Below are positions 33,806 through 37,351 of a stretch of 37,351 nucleotides of DNA, one piece after another. The notes beneath the pieces are model-generated. The model saw nothing but the letters and a program-made list of their open reading frames with translations, was not told the origin of the DNA and did not search any database. Within the stretch, counting starts at the first letter, position 1, and the number at the start of each line of letters is the position of its first letter. Origin of the DNA: Alphaproteobacteria bacterium (GTDB lineage Bacteria; Pseudomonadota; Alphaproteobacteria; Micropepsales; Micropepsaceae); assembly GCA_017308375.1 (NCBI GenBank), contig JAFKEW010000057.1:53975-91325 (forward strand), read 5' to 3'. Position numbers and translations under genes: made by a program.

Positions 33806-35152
33806 ATGCGCTTGCGTGTGCATCCGTTCCGCGCCCTGAAACGGCTCTTGCCGCGCGGGCTGTTCGGCCGCTCGCTGATCATCATCGTCGCCCCGGTGGT
33901 GATCCTGCAGGCGATCATTTCCTATTTCTTTTTCGAGCGGCATCTCGACAAGACCACCCAGCGCATGGCGACCGTGGTGGCCGCGGACGTCGCCTTTCTG
34001 ATCAATCTCGAAGACACCTCAGCGCAGGAGGAGCGGCCGGTCCTGCGCGACAAGGCGGAGCGCATGCTGCGCTATCAGATCCGCTTCTATCCAGGTGCGC
34101 ATATACCGGCCCCGCGCCATCCCGACCGCCGGCAAAGCACCATCGACCAGGCACTGGATCAGGTGATTGCGGAGCAGATCGGCGGCCAGCGGCATTTCCA
34201 GGTCGGCCGTCAGGGGCAGTTGATGGACATCCGGGTGGAGGTTCACGATGGCGTGCTGCGCCTGCTGGTGCCGCGCGACCGGGTCACGGTGTCGAGCCCC
34301 GATATTTTCATCGTCTGGCTGGTCGGCGCCTCGATCATCCTTGTCGGTATTGCCATCGTCTTCCTGCGCAATCAGGTGCGCCCGATCGAACGGCTGGCGC
34401 TTGCCGCGGAAAGCTTCGGCAAGGGCCGTTCCGTGCCCGATTTCAAGCCCTATGGCGCCACCGAAGTGCGCAGCGCCGCAAAAGCCTTCCTCACCATGCG
34501 GGAGCGGATCGATCGTTATGTGCAGCAGCGCACCGACATGCTGGCCGGCATCAGCCACGATCTGAAGACACCGCTGACCCGGCTCAAATTGCAGCTCGCC
34601 CTGATGGAAGAAACCGCCGACGTCGCGGCCCTGCGCGCCGATATCGACGATATGGAGCGGATGCTGAACGAATATCTGGAATTCGCCCGTGGCGAAGGTG
34701 GGGAGAAACCGGCCGCGACCGATATCGCCACCCTGCTCCAGGAAGCGGCGGGGGATGCATTGCGCGCCCAGAAGGCCGGGGAAAACCGCTTGCAGATCGC
34801 CGTTTCCGAACCGGTCACACTCACCGTCAAGCGCAACGCCCTGAAACGCTGCATCGCCAATTTGATCGATAACGCGCTGAAATATGCTCCCCATGCCGAT
34901 ATTGCACTGGTGCGTCGCCCGGCAGCAGCCGAAATCATTGTCGATGACGATGGCGCAGGCATCCCTGAATCCCGGCGCGAGGAAGCCTTCCGCCCCTTTC
35001 ACCGGCTGGATGAAGGCCGCAACCTTCAGGCCGGTGGCGTTGGCCTCGGCCTCGCCATCGCACGCGATATTGCGCGTGCCCATGGCGGCGAACTGACGCT
35101 CGGCGCCAGCCCGAAGGGCGGCTTGCGCGCCACCGTGCGCCTACCGGTGTGA
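33806..35152 (+). CDS. sensor histidine kinase (EnvZ-like)
   Basis: Membrane histidine kinase of 448 residues. Transmembrane helix 1 is at about 23-43, a periplasmic domain of about 120 residues follows, and helix 2 is at about 167-187 ahead of a HAMP linker. The H-box is ISHDLKTPLTRLKLQL with His 251, the N-box NLIDNALKYA, and ATP-binding G boxes VDDDGAGIP and GVGLGLAIARDIA. This is EnvZ-type architecture. It is downstream of the OmpR-family response regulator by one base, and is its probable partner. Signal unknown. Confidence 0.95.
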   Translation: MRLRVHPFRALKRLLPRGLFGRSLIIIVAPVVILQAIISYFFFERHLDKTTQRMATVVAADVAFLINLEDTSAQEERPVLRDKAERMLRYQIRFYPGAHIPAPRHPDRRQSTIDQALDQVIAEQIGGQRHFQVGRQGQLMDIRVEVHDGVLRLLVPRDRVTVSSPDIFIVWLVGASIILVGIAIVFLRNQVRPIERLALAAESFGKGRSVPDFKPYGATEVRSAAKAFLTMRERIDRYVQQRTDMLAGISHDLKTPLTRLKLQLALMEETADVAALRADIDDMERMLNEYLEFARGEGGEKPAATDIATLLQEAAGDALRAQKAGENRLQIAVSEPVTLTVKRNALKRCIANLIDNALKYAPHADIALVRRPAAAEIIVDDDGAGIPESRREEAFRPFHRLDEGRNLQAGGVGLGLAIARDIARAHGGELTLGASPKGGLRATVRLPV

Positions 35153-35161
35153 GTGGAAAAC

Positions 35162-35527
35162 TCAATAGCCTTCCGCGGGCTGCCACAGATCGAACCGCGT
35201 GCCCTGATCGTCACGGCATTGCGCATTGAGGCCCGAGGGAAACGTACGCACCGCATCCGCTTCACCGCCATGGGTGACGACATCGGTACGGGCCTGTTCG
35301 ATATTTACAACCCGGAAATAGAGCACGACACCTTCGCCGCCCGGCGTTCCTTCCGTCAGGCCAAACGGAAATTCTGTGTTCGCCACATGGGCGGATTGTG
35401 CGCCCTGTTCGGATTCAACGGGTTCGGTTTCAAACTGCCATCCGAAGACCGCGCCAAAGAAAATCCTTGCGCGCGCAAGATCGCGGACCGCGAATGTCAG
35501 ATAGCCGAGTTCAACCGGACGCCGCAT
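35162..35527 (-). CDS. VOC family (glyoxalase-like) protein
   Basis: Vicinal oxygen chelate superfamily protein of 121 residues, with the paired beta-alpha-beta-beta-beta layout. VELGYLTFAVRDLARARIFFGAVFGWQFE opens the first module and YFRVVNIEQARTDVVTHGGEA the second, closing with DQGTRFDLWQP. The class includes glyoxalase, dioxygenase and antibiotic-resistance enzymes. No ligand set distinctive of one subgroup is visible, so the function is unassigned. It is convergent with the histidine kinase (9 bp gap). Confidence 0.85.
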   Translation of the reverse strand: MRRPVELGYLTFAVRDLARARIFFGAVFGWQFETEPVESEQGAQSAHVANTEFPFGLTEGTPGGEGVVLYFRVVNIEQARTDVVTHGGEADAVRTFPSGLNAQCRDDQGTRFDLWQPAEGY

Positions 35528-35595
35528 CGGTCTGCTCCGCTTGGCTACAGAAACGATTGGAGCACGGATGCAATCGGCCCGTATTGTAAAAAATT

Positions 35596-36312
35596 TCAGC
35601 GATGAAGCGGAACATGGCCGCGATAAGGCCCGCGCGCCGCAAAATAAGCCGCAGGCGTGAATCCGGAAAAGCCGCGAAATTCCCGAATGAAATGGGATTG
35701 GTCGTAATAGCCGTGGCGGGCGGCGATCTCTGCCCAGTCCACATCCGGCATCTGCCAGACACGCTTCAGCACGCGCTGAAACCTGGCGATGCGCAGATAA
35801 GTTTTGGGCGTGAGCCCCACTTCACTGGTGAACATCGCAATGAAACGCCGGTGGCTGACGTCCGCTTCCCGCGCCACCTGTGCAACACGCACCCGATGCG
35901 GCGCAGGTTCGAATGCGGCGAGCGCGTGCGACACAGCAGGATGCCACGCCAGCACGCGCGGGGCACCCTCCAGCAACGCATCGCGCAGAAGGCGCAGCTT
36001 CGCCGCCGGATCCGGCGTTTCGACAAGGCGCATATGCAGGCGGTGCGCGCCGGCACCGGCAACGTCCTCAAGCGAGATATGGCGATTGTGGAATTCGCCG
36101 CCGCCCGGCCCGAAAAACGGAAACGCGCCACCGGGCTTGAATTGTACGCCCATCATCTCCGGCTGATGCGCATCGATGGCGAAATGCCCCGCATGGGTGC
36201 CGCAGATGGCAATGCCTTTAAGCCGGTTGCGGCGGCCATAGGCTTCGCCGTCATACCAACAAAGCGGTCGAGCGGTGGTGGCGGCTGCATGACCAGATAT
36301 CGCATCGGGCAA
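35596..36312 (-). CDS. AraC family transcriptional regulator, probably frameshifted near its start
   Basis: AraC/XylS-type regulator. The C-terminal double helix-turn-helix is complete (VRVAQVAREADVSHRRFIAMFTSEVGLTPKTYLRIARFQRVLKR, then WAEIAARHGYYDQSHFIREFRGFSGFTPAAYF). The upstream domain has GVQFKPGGAFPFF, which is typical of a family whose proteins begin with a sequence like PPPPLDRFV followed by CxWY. Here MRYLVMQPPPPLDRFV is encoded in another frame (ATG 36305), while LCWYDGEAYG is in this frame. A shift near 36255 would join them. The segment after RRNR also seems about 30-40 residues short. As drawn the product starts at a TTG with poor signals. It is probably a degrading gene or contains a sequencing error. 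Confidence 0.7.
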   Translation of the reverse strand: MPDAISGHAAATTARPLCWYDGEAYGRRNRLKGIAICGTHAGHFAIDAHQPEMMGVQFKPGGAFPFFGPGGGEFHNRHISLEDVAGAGAHRLHMRLVETPDPAAKLRLLRDALLEGAPRVLAWHPAVSHALAAFEPAPHRVRVAQVAREADVSHRRFIAMFTSEVGLTPKTYLRIARFQRVLKRVWQMPDVDWAEIAARHGYYDQSHFIREFRGFSGFTPAAYFAARGPYRGHVPLHR

Positions 36313-36349
36313 TGCTGCACGCGCCCGCCGCTGTTCTCAAGCCTTTGCG

Positions 36350-37237
36350 TCAGGCGCTCAATTCGCGGGCCCGCGCCGTGGCCGCCGCCACCGCGCGCGC
36401 CATCAGGCGCGCAAGCCCGTCCTTGTCCATCAGGATGGAGAGCGCGGCTTCCGTGGTTCCACCGGGGCTCGTCACATTGCGGCGCAATTCTGACGCATCG
36501 CTCTTGCTGGCAGCGAGAAGCGCGCCTGCGCCCACCACCGTCTGCCGGGCAAAACGCGCCGCATCCCGAGCCGGAATCCCTTGCGCCACGCCCGCCGCCG
36601 TCAACGCCTCCACCAGCAGAAAGACATAGGCCGGGCCGGAGCCGGAAACCGCGGTCGCCGCATCGACCTGTGCTTCCCGCTTGACCCATATGGTCTGGCC
36701 CAGCGCACCCAGAAGCGTTTCCGCCAGTTTGCGGGCGGCGGGCGGTGTCCGCGTCGGGGCATAAAGGGCCGTGATCCCCTGCCCGATCGCACCAGGCGTG
36801 TTGGGCATGGCGCGGACGATAGACGCCCGCGCCCCCCAGGCACGTGTCATGGCCCCCATGTTGAAGCCCGCCGCGATGGAAACCATCGGTACGCCCTTGT
36901 CCGCAATCGGGCGCAGCGATGGCGCCAGCGTCTTCAGGATTTGCGGCTTCACGGCCACCACCGCGGCCCGCGCAGGCTGATCGAACGCGGCCTCGATCTC
37001 GCGGCAGATCGTCAGGGCACGGGTCCTGGCCAGCGCCCGCAAAGCCGCAGACGGCATCGGGTCCACCGCCACGACCGGCCCAAGATCCGCGTTCAACCAG
37101 CCTTCGAGCAAGGCCCGGCCCATATGGCCCGCACCGATCAGCAGAATTGGGGGGGTCGTCTTGCCGCGTGCCTTCCGAGCTTTTCGCACGTTGCGGGAAC
37201 CTGCAGACACGTTCCGCGTCAAGCCTGCCCGGCGCAT
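36350..37237 (-). CDS. proC: pyrroline-5-carboxylate reductase
   Basis: Last enzyme of proline synthesis, reducing pyrroline-5-carboxylate with NAD(P)H. The NAD(P)-binding GxGxxG-type loop is ILLIGAGHMGRALLEGW, followed by AVKPQ, VSIAAGFN, VRAMPNTPGAIGQG, and the C-terminal signature (AVSGSGPAYVFLLVEALTAAGVAQGIPRD-like and VTSPGGTTEAAL). ATG 37237 gives 295 residues with about 25 more than the usual start before the loop; it overlaps the upstream YbjN-domain gene's stop by 19 bp. A GTG at 37210 or a later start would also be plausible. The AraC-type gene follows on the same strand. Confidence 0.94.
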   Translation of the reverse strand: MRRAGLTRNVSAGSRNVRKARKARGKTTPPILLIGAGHMGRALLEGWLNADLGPVVAVDPMPSAALRALARTRALTICREIEAAFDQPARAAVVAVKPQILKTLAPSLRPIADKGVPMVSIAAGFNMGAMTRAWGARASIVRAMPNTPGAIGQGITALYAPTRTPPAARKLAETLLGALGQTIWVKREAQVDAATAVSGSGPAYVFLLVEALTAAGVAQGIPARDAARFARQTVVGAGALLAASKSDASELRRNVTSPGGTTEAALSILMDKDGLARLMARAVAAATARARELSA

Positions 37238-37351
37238 TCGAGTACGGCGGCCGCCACGGCTTCTTCCGCCGTCTTGCCGCCCCACAGCACGAACTGGAAG
37301 GCCGGATAATAATGCTCGCACGCTTCCACCGCGAGATTGAGCAAGGCCTCG
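37219..37351 (-). CDS. YbjN domain-containing protein, 3' part only
   Basis: The window ends inside this gene; only the C-terminal 43 codons are visible. They read EALLNLAVEACEHYYPAFQFVLWGG, then KTAEEAVAAAVLECAGQA before TGA. This matches the end of alphaproteobacterial YbjN-family proteins, putative chaperone-like sensory-transduction proteins that commonly precede proC. The start is beyond 37351. The function in this family is not established. Confidence 0.8.
   Translation of the reverse strand, partial: EALLNLAVEACEHYYPAFQFVLWGGKTAEEAVAAAVLECAGQA

Overview
The window is chromosomal DNA from a GC-rich alphaproteobacterium, most of it ordinary housekeeping sequence. Several linkages point to that class: a MarR regulator overlapping an OmpR-type response regulator beside ilvE (the petP/petR arrangement), a YbjN-type gene overlapping proC, glnD close to trpS, a 'SPSPLAGEG' palindromic repeat, and promoters that fit the class's general-stress sigma factor EcfG. 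I cannot place the genus. One PEP-CTERM protein behind a sigma-54 promoter suggests an exopolysaccharide/exosortase system elsewhere in the genome.

Layout. 1-2.6 kb: prkA (stress serine kinase) and its long upstream region. 2.6-5.5 kb: PEP-CTERM protein, GNAT acetyltransferase and a sulfatase. 5.5-6.5 kb (minus): sixA and a TerB-like gene. 6.6-9.7 kb: metZ behind a structured leader, an OsmC-type protein, apaG and folE. 9.7-13.1 kb: a phytanoyl-CoA dioxygenase-like gene divergent from uvrB, whose 3' end has absorbed a palindromic repeat. 13.1-14.9 kb: an AT-rich island holding one reverse transcriptase gene. 15.1-19.7 kb: envelope and stress genes (glycine-zipper lipoprotein, beta-lactamase-fold hydrolase, secreted protein of unknown function, sodC, GST, cold-shock protein, cutA). 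19.6-26.5 kb: alcohol dehydrogenase, aqpZ, glnD, trpS, folM-like SDR and folB. 26.5-30.9 kb: persulfide dioxygenase-rhodanese fusion divergent from uvrC-pgsA-moaD-moaE. 30.9-31.6 kb: a HigBA-like toxin-antitoxin cassette between two perfect 20-bp copies of the moaE 3' end. 31.6-37.35 kb: ilvE, petP/petR-like regulators with a histidine kinase, a VOC protein, an AraC regulator that looks frameshifted, proC, and the tail of a YbjN-domain gene.

The parts most worth a second look are the reverse-transcriptase island (a candidate antiphage RT, with a strong hairpin, a promoter and a terminator-like stem upstream), the toxin-antitoxin cassette that appears to have inserted at the end of moaE while regenerating its coding end, the metZ leader with two mutually exclusive stems, and the sigma-54 and EcfG promoter matches. 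All calls come from reading the sequence and from knowledge of the protein families; no database search was run.
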